A DNA stretch of 64,000 nucleotides from JBEVOS01 sp044226655 (GCA_044226655.1 JBGAGO010000005.1:186001-250000), one strand, 5' to 3'. Positions 6,668-14,391 are shown, counted from the first letter of the stretch. Made by a program: numbers and translations. Notes: a model not told the origin generated them from the letters alone.

Positions 6668-8632
6668 ATGAATGTGCTGCGTTGGCTCGGCGGAGCGGTG
6701 CTTGTGCTCGCGCTCATCGTCGGCGGCATCTATCTCGGGCGTGAGCAGATCATGCTCAATATCGGCCGCTTCACCGCGCCGAAAATCGCGCCTTATCATG
6801 AGGTGACCTGGCAGGCGGGGCCGGATGCGCCCGCCCAGCCGGTCGATCAGCGCCCGCCCAATATCGTGTTCATTCTGGCCGACGATCTCGGCTTCAACGA
6901 CATCACGGCCGATGGCGGCGGCGTCGCCAATGGCGCCGTGCCGACGCCGAGCATCGATTCCCTCGCGCGCGACGGCGTGCGCTTCGTCAATGGCTATGCT
7001 GGCAACGCCACCTGCGCCCCGTCGCGCGCCGCGATCATGACAGGGCGCTATCCCACGCGCTTCGGTTTCGAGTTCACGCCGGCGCCGCCCGCCTTCGAAG
7101 CTATTGTCGGCACGCACACCGAGCCGGGCGATATCGTCCCGCCGCGCTTCTTCGCCAATCGCATGCGCGAGGTGCCGCCGATCAATTCGCTCGGCGTGCC
7201 CGCGAGCGAAGTCACCATTGCCGAGGTGCTGCACGCGCGCGGCTATCACACTATCCATCTCGGCAAATGGCATTTGGGCGGTTCTCCCGGCATGCGGCCG
7301 GAAGAACAGGGCTTCGATGAATCCGTCGGCTTCATGCCCGGCGCTTCGCTCTATCTGCCGGTGAACGATCCGAACGTCGTCAATTCGCGCCAGGATTTCG
7401 ATCCGATCGATCGTTTCCTGTGGGCCAATCTGCCGTTCGGCGTGCAGTACAACGGCGCGGATTGGTTCCATCCGAACAGGTACATGACGGATTACCTGGC
7501 CGATCAGGCCGTGAGCGCCATTCACGCCAACCGCAATCGTCCGTTCCTGCTCTACTTTGCGCCCAACGCGATCCACACGCCGCTACAGGCGACGCGCGAG
7601 GATTTCGACGCGCTGCCGCAAATCCAGGATCACCGCTTGCGCGTCTATGGCGCGATGGTGCGCAATCTTGACCGCAACGTCGGGCGTATCCTGCAGGCGC
7701 TGCGCGATGAGGGGCTCGATCGCAACACGCTGGTGATCTTCACCAGTGATAATGGCGGCGCCTATTACATCGGCCTGCCGGATATCAACCGGCCCTATCG
7801 CGGCTGGAAGGCGAGCTTCTTCGAAGGCGGCATCCACACGCCCTTCTTCATGCGCTGGCCTGCGCGGATCCAGCCCGGTTCGCGCTATCCGTATCCGGTC
7901 AGCCATTTCGATATCTTCGCAACCGCCGCGGCCGCCTCAGGTGCGCAATTGCCGACAGATCGTCCCATCGACGGCGTGAACGTGCTGCCGTTCCTGACGG
8001 GCGCCGCGCAGGGACGACCGCACGAAACCTTGTTCTGGCGCTCGGGTCAGTATGAAACGGTGCTGCACGGCGATTGGAAGCTGCAAGTCTGCGGCGCCTG
8101 CAATGGCCGCGCCTGGCTCTACGATCTCGCCCACGATCCGACTGAACAGCATAATCTCGTCGAGGCGCAGCCCGGCGTCGTTACACAATTGCGCGCGCTG
8201 CTCGCCGCGCATGATCGTGAGCAAGTCGCGCCGATCTGGCCCTCGCTGTTGCAAGGCCCGATCTTCATCGATCACCCGCTGGGCGTGCCGCAACGCCCCG
8301 GCGAGGAATACATCATGTGGGGCTCACCCCCTCCACGCCGCTTCGCGGCGCACCTCCCCCTTGCAGGGGGAGGAAAGTGTCGGCGCTCTCAAGGCGGTCC
8401 CACCGTTCTGAACCCGATATGCGACATGCCCTGCATCGGATCGGCCGGTTGGCGCGCGCCGCTGCGGAAGCGGGCGCAGAAATCGCGCGAGCACAGGAAT
8501 GAGCCGCCCTTGATGACGCGTTCGGCGATTCCGTTCGGATCGGCGGCGCGCGCTTGCGCTTCGGTCGCGGGCGCTGCGTCCTCCGCGTACCAATCGCTGG
8601 TCCATTCCCAGACATTGCCGATCATGTCGTAG
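6668..8632 (+). CDS. Type I (formylglycine) sulfatase, membrane-anchored, with abnormal C-terminal tail
   Basis: The alkaline-phosphatase-superfamily sulfatase runs over about 551 residues: N-terminal anchor VLVLALIVGGIYLG, PNIVFILADDLGFND with metal-binding DD near 72, the maturation motif CAPSR at 116-120 (Cys116 would become formylglycine), then TIHLGKWHLGG and FTSDNGG. It hydrolyses sulfate esters in the periplasm. The native end is probably near 8320 (EEYIMW). From there a palindromic repeat removes the stop codon, and about 103 extra residues are read through the repeat and antisense through the FGE gene. A matching FGE (maturase) is encoded next door, convergently. Confidence 0.85.
   Translation: MNVLRWLGGAVLVLALIVGGIYLGREQIMLNIGRFTAPKIAPYHEVTWQAGPDAPAQPVDQRPPNIVFILADDLGFNDITADGGGVANGAVPTPSIDSLARDGVRFVNGYAGNATCAPSRAAIMTGRYPTRFGFEFTPAPPAFEAIVGTHTEPGDIVPPRFFANRMREVPPINSLGVPASEVTIAEVLHARGYHTIHLGKWHLGGSPGMRPEEQGFDESVGFMPGASLYLPVNDPNVVNSRQDFDPIDRFLWANLPFGVQYNGADWFHPNRYMTDYLADQAVSAIHANRNRPFLLYFAPNAIHTPLQATREDFDALPQIQDHRLRVYGAMVRNLDRNVGRILQALRDEGLDRNTLVIFTSDNGGAYYIGLPDINRPYRGWKASFFEGGIHTPFFMRWPARIQPGSRYPYPVSHFDIFATAAAASGAQLPTDRPIDGVNVLPFLTGAAQGRPHETLFWRSGQYETVLHGDWKLQVCGACNGRAWLYDLAHDPTEQHNLVEAQPGVVTQLRALLAAHDREQVAPIWPSLLQGPIFIDHPLGVPQRPGEEYIMWGSPPPRRFAAHLPLAGGGKCRRSQGGPTVLNPICDMPCIGSAGWRAPLRKRAQKSREHRNEPPLMTRSAIPFGSAARACASVAGAASSAYQSLVHSQTLPIMS
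8322..8375. repeat. GC-rich palindromic repeat, copy A (half element)
   Basis: Contains CTCACCCCCTCC, a short GCCGCTTCGCGGC hairpin and the hairpin CCTCCCCCTTGCAGGGGGAGG. It matches one arm of the larger elements at 22007, 36850 and 49064. It lies in the sulfatase reading frame. Confidence 0.8.
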
Positions 8633-9303
8633 AGGCCCGCCTGGTTCGGCGCATAGCAACCGACCGGGGCCAGTCCCGCGAAGCCGTCTTCGGGCTGATC
8701 GACGATCGGAAAAATGCCGTGCCAGATATTGGCGCGCGCGCCGCCGTCATGAGTCTGCGCTTCCGCGAGCAGATCGTCGGGCGCGGGCGTATCGCCGCGG
8801 GCGGCGCGCTCCCATTCAAGCTCCGTGGGCAAACGCCGTCCGCGCCAGTGCGCGTACGCCTGCGCGTCCTCATAGGCGATTTGCACGACGGGATAGAAAT
8901 CGCGGCCCTCGATCGAGGAGTCCGCGCCCGAGGGATGGCGCCAATCCGCGTGCCGATCGATGCGCCATTGATGCGCGCGCGGATCGAACACCGCTGCGCC
9001 GAACGGCGCGCCATCCGCCTCGGCCCGCTCCGCGCGCGTGACATAGCCTGTTGCTGCGACAAAGGCGGCGAAATCCTGGTTCGTCACCTCATGAGTATCG
9101 ATGCTGAAGGCCGCGACTGCGCCCTCGCCACCCACGTGCTCCTCGCGCTGAAAGGCGATCTGGCCGCGCCGAACGGGGCCGGCGTCGATGCGCACCAGCG
9201 CAGCCATCGCATCCGGCGCGCGGCAGTGCAGGGCCGGCGCGGCCGGCTCGCGTCCGCACGCTGCGAGCAGGGTGAACGACAAGAAGAGGATCGCGAAACG
9301 CAT
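8389..9303 (-). CDS. Formylglycine-generating enzyme (SUMF1/FGE), lipoprotein
   Basis: 304 residues. Signal peptide with lipobox LAAC (Cys16). The FGE-sulfatase domain fills the rest: FSIDTHEVTNQDFAAFV, the RLPTELEWERAARG motif, GLYDMIGNVWEWTSDW, and near the end GGSFLCSRDFCARFRSGARQ, in which Cys271 and Cys276 occupy the positions of the two catalytic cysteines of true FGEs. It should therefore convert the CAPSR cysteine of the neighbouring sulfatase to formylglycine. A lipoprotein location implies that sulfatase maturation occurs in the periplasm. Convergent with the sulfatase gene, whose extended reading frame overlaps it by 244 nt. Confidence 0.88.
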   Translation of the reverse strand: MRFAILFLSFTLLAACGREPAAPALHCRAPDAMAALVRIDAGPVRRGQIAFQREEHVGGEGAVAAFSIDTHEVTNQDFAAFVAATGYVTRAERAEADGAPFGAAVFDPRAHQWRIDRHADWRHPSGADSSIEGRDFYPVVQIAYEDAQAYAHWRGRRLPTELEWERAARGDTPAPDDLLAEAQTHDGGARANIWHGIFPIVDQPEDGFAGLAPVGCYAPNQAGLYDMIGNVWEWTSDWYAEDAAPATEAQARAADPNGIAERVIKGGSFLCSRDFCARFRSGARQPADPMQGMSHIGFRTVGPP

Positions 9304-9340
9304 CACGAAATTATTGTGGCGCCGTGCGCGCCAAAAGTCG

Positions 9341-10342
9341 CTAGGTCGGCTTGTCCTGCTGCGCCGCTTGCGCCAGACGCGGAAACAAGCGTTCGCCATT
9401 GCCGCGCGCCAGCGCCGCGATATCGGCTTCGCTGAGGCCGCCGTCCTGAAAGATCTGCCGCACATTGCGGGCCACGCCCGGTTCCGGCGTGAACGGCCAA
9501 TCGCTGCCGAACAGAATCTGCGACATCGGCGCGAACCGCATCAGCGCGCCCAGCGCCAAGGGATGGCCCGACAGCGCGACATCGTAATAAAGCCCGCGCA
9601 AAGCCTCGAACACTTCGTCTTCCGAACTCGGCCGCGGGTTGATGAACGGCACATTGGCGAAGGCCGCGATCCGCGGCGCCAGCGCAGGCAGCGCGGCGCC
9701 GCCATGCGGCACGATGAAGCGAATGTCGGGATGGGTCTGGATCGTGCGCGCATAGAGCAGATCGACCAGAGTGCGCGTCGTATCGAGCGGAAATTCGATG
9801 AGCGGCGCCGGCCGTCCGCCGGATAGAGCATCGAGGCAGGTCGGGCTCGTCGGATGCAGGAAGACCACGGCCTTGCGCCGATTCAGCTCCGCGAAGATCG
9901 GGAGAAACAGCGGCGCGCCCAGATAGATTCCGTTGATGTTGGTTTCCAGGATGACGCCATCGACGCCCAAATCGTCGAACGCGAAGGCGATCTCGGCCAG
10001 CGCCGCATCGATGTCGGGCAGGGGCAGGCTGGCGAAGAAGCCGAAGCGGTCCGGGTGCGCGCGCATCAGCGCCTGGCCCGCAAGATTGACCTGCCGGCAA
10101 AGACCCGGCTTCTCTGGCGTCGGCAGGAAATGCGTGGACGGCGAAGACAGCGAAATCATCGCCGTGGCGATATCGAGCCGGTCCATGGCCGCGAGCGCGG
10201 CGTCTTCGCTCCACGCGGGCACAGGAAAGCCGCCATCGAGCGTGGTCATGCCATGGGCGGCGAGCGCGTCTGCGTAGCAGGGCGGAATGAAATGCGCGTG
10301 CACGTCGATGCGACCGCACGCGCAATGTTTCGGCGTCTCCAC
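9341..10342 (-). CDS. Amidohydrolase family protein (ACMSD/resorcylate-decarboxylase-like)
   Basis: 333 residues, GTG start after GAGGCGGGAAG. Metal-binding HxH in IDVHAHFIPP (His15, His17), a mid-protein histidine in FLHPTSPTC, VPHGGAALPAL and the terminal aspartate motif LFGSDWPFTP are the amidohydrolase-2 signature. The group includes non-hydrolytic decarboxylases of aromatic acids such as ACMS and gamma-resorcylate; the substrate here is not visible. It stands alone; two tandem operator-like palindromes lie in its promoter. Confidence 0.85.
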   Translation of the reverse strand: METPKHCACGRIDVHAHFIPPCYADALAAHGMTTLDGGFPVPAWSEDAALAAMDRLDIATAMISLSSPSTHFLPTPEKPGLCRQVNLAGQALMRAHPDRFGFFASLPLPDIDAALAEIAFAFDDLGVDGVILETNINGIYLGAPLFLPIFAELNRRKAVVFLHPTSPTCLDALSGGRPAPLIEFPLDTTRTLVDLLYARTIQTHPDIRFIVPHGGAALPALAPRIAAFANVPFINPRPSSEDEVFEALRGLYYDVALSGHPLALGALMRFAPMSQILFGSDWPFTPEPGVARNVRQIFQDGGLSEADIAALARGNGERLFPRLAQAAQQDKPT

Positions 10343-10362
10343 CTTCCCGCCTCTCTTCTAAT

Positions 10363-10378
10363 TTGACCAGACGGTCAG
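10363..10378. promoter_or_regulatory. Operator-like palindrome upstream of the amidohydrolase gene (site 1)
   Basis: TTGACC-AGAC-GGTCAG, arms matching at five of six positions. Its centre is 29 bp from the centre of site 2, nearly three helical turns, so two dimers could bind on nearly the same face. Confidence 0.55.
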
Positions 10379-10391
10379 ACCTTGCCGACCC

Positions 10392-10407
10392 TTGACCGGG
10401 CGGTCAA
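10392..10407. promoter_or_regulatory. Operator-like palindrome upstream of the amidohydrolase gene (site 2)
   Basis: TTGACC-GGGC-GGTCAA, a perfect inverted repeat with 6-bp arms. The TTGACC/GGTCAA form is common for TetR-family operators. No TetR gene is adjacent, so the regulator must be encoded elsewhere. Confidence 0.6.
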
Positions 10408-10423
10408 TTGCAACGCCGCCCGC

Positions 10424-10633
10424 CTAAGGCGCGCCGCAGAACGCCTGCAGGCCATAGGCGCGCCATTCGGCGCGCGTGAGATGGCTATGGTCCGCGAGGA
10501 TGAGCGCGAGCGCGGGCCCGGCCAACAGCGCGCCCGTCACACATGCCGCGAATGCCCAAGGCGCGGTCCGCAGCCGCCGCCACAGCATCAAAGCTGCGGC
10601 GGCGAGCAGGCTCACGACGCCGCAGCACAGCAT
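10424..10633 (-). CDS. Small two-helix membrane protein
   Basis: 69 residues with two hydrophobic segments (LCCGVVSLLAAAALMLW and WAFAACVTGALLAGPALALIL) and a short polar C terminus ending in CGAP. It begins inside the last codons of the DUF899 gene (22-nt overlap), which suggests translational coupling in the ArsR/SRPBCC/DUF899 operon. Function unknown; no family recognised. Confidence 0.5.
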   Translation of the reverse strand: MLCCGVVSLLAAAALMLWRRLRTAPWAFAACVTGALLAGPALALILADHSHLTRAEWRAYGLQAFCGAP

Positions 10634-11367
10634 CCGCTTTGCCCAGTCTTGGTCTTCTCCGCGAAGCGGCGCCCGTCATCCGGATAGGCGTCGCGCCGGC
10701 GCACCCAATCATGAGTCTCGAAGCCCTGGCTGTCGGGCGCAATGTTGAGCCATGCATGCGCAGGCACCAGCAGCCCGCCGCCGCGTCCCGCGACCGAATA
10801 GGTGTGGAAGATCGCGCCGCTCTCATCGCGAATGAACGCGCTGGCGCCCGGCAGATCGTCCGTGCCGGGATCGGGCTGCTCCGCGAAATTGTAGAACACG
10901 CCGTCCTTGCGCGTTTCCTTCGGGAACGAGACGTGGAAATCGTAATTGAACGCGTTCGCCGCGGACGAAACCCAGCGGAATTTCCAGCCCATGCGTTGGC
11001 GATAGGCCTCCAGCTTGGCGAACGGCGCGCGCGAGATCGCCACGAAGCTCACATCGACATGCTCGAAATGCTGCCGCGCGCCATCGACGCCATCGGCGAG
11101 CAGCGAACAGCCGGGACACCCTTCCTGCCATTCAGGCGCAAACATGAAATGGTAGACGAGGAGCTGTGAGCGCCCGTCGAACAGATCGGCCAGGCTCACC
11201 GGCCCCTCCGCGCCCTCGAACACATATTCCTTCTCCACGCGCACCCAGGGCATCGCGCGGCGCTTCGCCTTGACGCGCGCCTGCGCATCGAGAAGCGCCT
11301 CCTCTTCGGCCAGCAGCGCCCGCGACGCTTCGAGCCATTCTTCCTGTGAGACGATCGCGTGTGTCAT
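10612..11367 (-). CDS. DUF899 family (thioredoxin-like) protein
   Basis: 251 residues. The VRVEKEYVFEG, SLADLFDGRSQLLVYHFMFA, WQEGCPGCSLLADG and FAKLEAYRQRMGWKFRWVSS segments define DUF899, a thioredoxin-fold family of unknown activity, often encoded with ArsR and SRPBCC proteins. The CPGC motif (in EGCPGCS) resembles a redox CxxC. Its start overlaps the stop of the SRPBCC gene by 4 nt (ATGA). Third gene of the operon. Confidence 0.85.
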   Translation of the reverse strand: MTHAIVSQEEWLEASRALLAEEEALLDAQARVKAKRRAMPWVRVEKEYVFEGAEGPVSLADLFDGRSQLLVYHFMFAPEWQEGCPGCSLLADGVDGARQHFEHVDVSFVAISRAPFAKLEAYRQRMGWKFRWVSSAANAFNYDFHVSFPKETRKDGVFYNFAEQPDPGTDDLPGASAFIRDESGAIFHTYSVAGRGGGLLVPAHAWLNIAPDSQGFETHDWVRRRDAYPDDGRRFAEKTKTGQSGCCAAAS

Positions 11368-11819
11368 GGGCCTTCTCCTGGTCTGCCCGCGAAATGTGCG
11401 ACGAGCTTGTCGAGCGCGCCGATCCAGCCGCTCTCGTGACTGACGCGCGAGCGTTCGGTCTTGAGCCGCGTATGCGTGAAGGTGAGCTCCGTGCCCTCTG
11501 CGATAGACGTCAGCGCGATCTCAACGCGTGAAACCTCGCCGCGCTCTTCGGGCTCGCCGCCATGCGTCCAGCGCCAGCTCATGGCGACGCGCAGCGGCGG
11601 AATGAATTCTACGAATTCGCCGGCGCATTCATGCTCGGCGCCGTCCTTGGTGCGGAAGCGTGCGCGAAATGCGCCGCCGAGACACGGATCGGACTCGGCG
11701 AACAGCACGGGCTCATCATCCGGCCCCCACCAATGCGCGATGCCTTCGGCCGTCGTCACCGCGGCGAACACGATGTCCGGGCGCGCCGCGATGCGCCGCA
11801 CGAGGGTGAGGCTGGTCAT
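11364..11819 (-). CDS. SRPBCC (AHSA1/START-like) domain protein
   Basis: 151 residues of the helix-grip fold: LVRRIAARPDIVFAAVTT, GIAHWWGPDDEP, a GGAFRARFRTKDG turn, and the C-terminal helix ESGWIGALDKLVAHFAG. Members bind small hydrophobic ligands; many are paired with an ArsR regulator as here. ATGA overlaps on both sides tie it to the ArsR gene upstream and the DUF899 gene downstream. Confidence 0.85.
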   Translation of the reverse strand: MTSLTLVRRIAARPDIVFAAVTTAEGIAHWWGPDDEPVLFAESDPCLGGAFRARFRTKDGAEHECAGEFVEFIPPLRVAMSWRWTHGGEPEERGEVSRVEIALTSIAEGTELTFTHTRLKTERSRVSHESGWIGALDKLVAHFAGRPGEGP

Positions 11820-12196
11820 GTGTCTTTCTTTCCCGGCGCGGGCTCTTCGCTGGCGCGAACCTCGCGCTCGCGCGCTTCGGTGTGTGCCGCGAGCCGGTCG
11901 AGGCGGCGCGACCAGAACCGCTCATAGCGGGCAAGCCAGGCCATCGCGTCCTCCATGGGGCCGGCCGAGAGCTGCACCGTCACCGTCCGCCCCGCCTTGG
12001 CGCGCGTGATGAGGCCGGCCTCGTCGAGCACGTCGAGATGCTTCATCACCGCCGGCAGCTTGATCGCGAAGGGCTGGGCCAGCGCCGACACCGACACGCT
12101 CCCCTCCCGCTCCAGCCGCGCCAGAATCGCCCGCCGCGTCGGATCGACGAGCGCCGCAAACGTGCGGTCCAGGCCAGGGGCAGGAAGCTTTGCCAT
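11816..12196 (-). CDS. ArsR-family regulator of the SRPBCC/DUF899 operon
   Basis: 126 residues. The winged helix is TFAALVDPTRRAILARLERE followed by SVSALAQPFAIKLPAVMKHL and LDEAGLITRAKAGRTVTV. No cysteine cluster for metal binding is present, so it belongs to the ArsR-SRPBCC subgroup rather than metal sensors. ATG at 12196 is preferred over an upstream in-frame ATG at 12232. First gene of the operon. Confidence 0.85.
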   Translation of the reverse strand: MAKLPAPGLDRTFAALVDPTRRAILARLEREGSVSVSALAQPFAIKLPAVMKHLDVLDEAGLITRAKAGRTVTVQLSAGPMEDAMAWLARYERFWSRRLDRLAAHTEAREREVRASEEPAPGKKDT

Positions 12197-12336
12197 ATGG
12201 CGAACTATTGAGCCAAAGCGTCGTGCCGTCAAGCGCGGCGACGCGAAATACGACGAACGACGCAGCGCATCGGCTCGGCGTTTCGGCCGATTGCGTTCAA
12301 AACATCCGAATTGTCAGGAACTTACCTTAGGGCCGC

Positions 12337-12411
12337 TGGCTCCCCGGGTAGGATTCGAACCTACGACCAACCGGTTAACAGCCGGTTGCTCTACCGCTGA
12401 GCTACCGAGGA
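12337..12411 (-). tRNA. tRNA-Asn (GTT)
   Basis: Full cloverleaf on the minus strand: acceptor TCCTCGG/CCGGGGA, D arm AGCTCAGCGGTAGAGC, anticodon loop CTGTTAA (anticodon GTT), T arm GTAGGTTCGAATCCTAC, discriminator G and an encoded CCA. Confidence 0.97.
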
Positions 12412-12483
12412 ACGCGCGAGGCGCTCTCTATCAAGATCGGCGCCAGCCTGAAAGGGGAAAGCTGCGCGCTGCTTTGGCGCAAT

Positions 12484-12517
12484 CAGAAGAAAAAGAGGGG
12501 CCCGCTAGGGGCCCCTC
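12484..12517 (-). terminator. Rho-independent terminator after the ars operon
   Basis: Hairpin GAGGGGCCC-ctagc-GGGCCCCTC (12495-12117 read on the minus strand as 12517 to 12495), followed on that strand by TTTTTCTTCT. It lies about 140 nt downstream of the aquaporin stop codon. Confidence 0.75.
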
Positions 12518-12652
12518 GAAGGCGTTGGGTATGGTGGGGTGTCTCCAAGGGAAGACGACGGAAATATCCCCCAAAGCCGTAAAGAGCCGGTTAATGGAAA
12601 ACGGCTCGTTCAGGTTCGTGACCGCGGCCTCAACCATGGCGGCCGGCGGCGC

Positions 12653-13330
12653 TCAGGCTCTGGCCATGGCGCGGCCGAACAGCGTGCGGGCCGCCCCGAA
12701 CGCCGCCAACGCGCCCGCGATCTGTCCGCCGAGAAATCCTGGAACGTCGACGAGGCGCACGCCCGCGAACGTATCGGACAGCGCCCGCGCGATGGTGATG
12801 GCGGGGTTGGCGAAGGAGGTGGACGGCGTCCACCAATAGCCGGCCGCGATAGTGAGCGCGACGGCGCTGGCGACGGCCAGCGTCCCATGGCGCCGCGCGC
12901 CGAAGATGACGAGCACCAGCGTGAAGGTCGCGACCGCCTCCGAAAGCGCCTGCGCGGCGCCGGCGCGCGCCTGCGTGGCCACTTGCAGCAGCGGCAGCGC
13001 GAACAGCGCGTGCGCGAGCAAGGCGCCGGCGACGCAGCCCGCGACCTGCGCGGCGACATAGGCGAGCGCAGCGCCCGCGCCGATCTCGCCGTCCAGCGCC
13101 ATCGCGAGCGTGACCGCCGGATTGAAATGCGCGCCCGAGACCGGCGCGAGCGCGGCGATCAGCGCGAACAGAATGGCCGCCGTCGCCGCCGTGTTCGCGA
13201 GCAGCGCAATCGCTGCATCGCCGCCCGAGAGGCGGCTCGCCATGATGCCGGACCCGATCACGGTTCCCGCGAGCAGCAGCGCGCCGAGCGCCTCCGCGGC
13301 CAGACGGCGCATCATTTCGCGGCGCATCAT
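12653..13330 (-). CDS. aqpS: Aquaglyceroporin, arsenite channel (AqpS-like)
   Basis: 225 residues, six hydrophobic segments, and both pore motifs of the MIP family: HFNPAVTLA and SFANPAITIA. It is encoded directly after arsC with an ATGA overlap. An arsR-arsC-aqpS order is known from Sinorhizobium meliloti, where ArsC reduces arsenate and AqpS lets arsenite leave the cell; the same role is inferred here. The start region is a perfect tandem duplication of 15 nt, so ATGs at 13330, 13327, 13315 and 13312 are all possible; I took the one that overlaps the arsC stop. Confidence 0.85.
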   Translation of the reverse strand: MMRREMMRRLAAEALGALLLAGTVIGSGIMASRLSGGDAAIALLANTAATAAILFALIAALAPVSGAHFNPAVTLAMALDGEIGAGAALAYVAAQVAGCVAGALLAHALFALPLLQVATQARAGAAQALSEAVATFTLVLVIFGARRHGTLAVASAVALTIAAGYWWTPSTSFANPAITIARALSDTFAGVRLVDVPGFLGGQIAGALAAFGAARTLFGRAMARA

Positions 13331-13335
13331 TTCGC
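13306..13335. repeat. 15-nt tandem duplication across the arsC stop / aqpS start
   Basis: Two perfect adjacent copies of GGCGCATCATTTCGC (plus strand). Each copy carries two candidate ATG start codons for aqpS. Confidence 0.9.
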
Positions 13336-13836
13336 GGCGCCGGCGCTCTTGCCGATATCGTCGAGCCGCCGCTGCAGCGAGAGTTTGTCGAGCGAGGCGA
13401 GCGGCAGCGCCGTGAAAATCGTGATGCGGTTTTGCAATTGCCGATAGGCGTCTGCGAACGCCGCGGCGATCTGCGCCTCCGATCCGGTCGCGGCGGCGGG
13501 ATCGGGCACGCCCCAATGCGCGGTCATGGGCTGGCCGGGCCATATCGGGCAGACTTCGTTGGCCGCGTTGTCGCAGACGGTGAACACGAAATCCAAAGCC
13601 GGCGCGCCCGGCTGCGCGAACTCGTCCCAGGATTTCGAGCGAAACCCATCGGTCTTGTAGTTGAGCGAACGCAGCAGCCGAAGCGCGAACGGATTGACCG
13701 CGCCTTTGGGCTGCGAGCCTGCGCTGTAGGCTTTGAACTTGTCGCCGCCGAGCCGCGTCAGGATCGCCTCGGCCATGATCGAGCGCGCGGAATTGCCGGT
13801 GCAGAGAAAGAGGACATTGAAGGGGCGTTGGCTCAC
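13327..13836 (-). CDS. arsC: Arsenate reductase (low-molecular-weight phosphatase fold)
   Basis: 169 residues from a GTG whose first bases overlap the arsR stop (GTGA). The P-loop FLCTGNSARSIMAE places the nucleophilic Cys at residue 12, followed by a tyrosine-phosphatase-like fold with AYSAGSQPKG, KSWDEFAQ and DFVFTVCDNAANEVCPIWPG, which holds the further cysteines used for thioredoxin-coupled arsenate reduction. A GGAGA ribosome-binding site lies nine bases upstream. Between arsR and the arsenite channel gene. Confidence 0.9.
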   Translation of the reverse strand: MSQRPFNVLFLCTGNSARSIMAEAILTRLGGDKFKAYSAGSQPKGAVNPFALRLLRSLNYKTDGFRSKSWDEFAQPGAPALDFVFTVCDNAANEVCPIWPGQPMTAHWGVPDPAAATGSEAQIAAAFADAYRQLQNRITIFTALPLASLDKLSLQRRLDDIGKSAGAAK

Positions 13837-14159
13837 GCGCGTTTTCTCCGTGAGGGGGCCGCCGGCGCGCAGGCGCGCCCGCCGCAGCAATTTTCGGTGA
13901 GATAGCCGACGAGCGCGTTCATCGCGTCGAAATCGGCCGCGTAGATCAGCGAACGGCTCTCGCGCCGCTGCACGATCACGCCGGCGCGCCGCATGTGCGC
14001 GAGATGAAACGACAGCGAGGACGGCGCCATATCGAGCGCCGCCGCGATCTCGCCGGCCGCCATGCCCTCAGGCCCCTTCTGAACAAGCCGACGATAGATC
14101 GCCAGCCGGTGCTCATGGCCCAGCGCCGAAAGCGCCTCGACTGCATCCGCAGCATTCAT
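13833..14159 (-). CDS. arsR: ArsR-family arsenic-responsive repressor
   Basis: 108 residues: winged helix with LSALGHEHRLAIYRRLVQ, AGEIAAALDMAPSSLSFHLA and MRRAGVIVQRRESRSLIY. Unlike the ArsR at 11816, it has a C-terminal cysteine cluster ENCCGGRAC (Cys91, Cys92, Cys97), the As(III)-binding arrangement seen in alphaproteobacterial ArsRs. First gene of the operon. An inverted repeat at its start codon is a likely autoregulatory operator. Confidence 0.9.
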   Translation of the reverse strand: MNAADAVEALSALGHEHRLAIYRRLVQKGPEGMAAGEIAAALDMAPSSLSFHLAHMRRAGVIVQRRESRSLIYAADFDAMNALVGYLTENCCGGRACAPAAPSRRKRA

Positions 14160-14180
14160 CGATATTTCCAGTATTATCGA
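14159..14180. promoter_or_regulatory. ArsR operator candidate
   Basis: TCGATA and TATCGA separated by 10 nt, starting at the arsR initiation codon, within the AT-rich promoter stretch. Binding here would block transcription and possibly initiation. Confidence 0.55.
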
Positions 14181-14248
14181 ATCATACTGAGATCAAGGGC
14201 GGGGAAACACGAAACATCGATGCGAAGAGGGTATTCGTGCGTCCGCGC

Positions 14249-14268
14249 TGGAGGCCTCGCCCGGAATC
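14249..14268. repeat. attL-like direct repeat of the tRNA-Cys 3' end
   Basis: TGGAGGCCTCGCCCGGAATC, a 20-bp perfect copy of the sequence at 16382-16401, which is the 3' end of the tRNA-Cys gene including its CCA. Marks the left edge of the inserted segment. Confidence 0.8.
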
Positions 14269-14330
14269 TGCGGGCCTTGGCCTGTAAGGCCTAGCCTTAA
14301 ACGGTGTTGGTATCGGCGCCAACGCCCCAC

Positions 14331-14360
14331 GGAATCGAAACCTACCACGGGTTCGATTCC
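14331..14360. repeat. Palindrome of two facing tRNA T-arm-like sequences
   Basis: GGAATCGAA (14331-14339) and TTCGATTCC (14352-14360) form a perfect 9-bp inverted repeat with a 12-nt loop. Each half looks like a tRNA T-loop (GGTTCGATTCC). No complete tRNA can be folded around it. It is inside the island near its left end. Confidence 0.6.
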
Positions 14361-14391
14361 CGGCGGCCGATTTGAGCCCTTTTCTGAGGCG

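Noticed and set aside
12431..12637. 68-codon frame between aqpS and tRNA-Asn
   Set aside because: It runs through the terminator hairpin, has no ribosome-binding site and no recognisable sequence.
14310..14372. Possible complete tRNA or tmRNA acceptor piece
   Set aside because: Only a T-arm-like palindrome can be formed; acceptor pairing is limited to about five bases and there is no anticodon arm.
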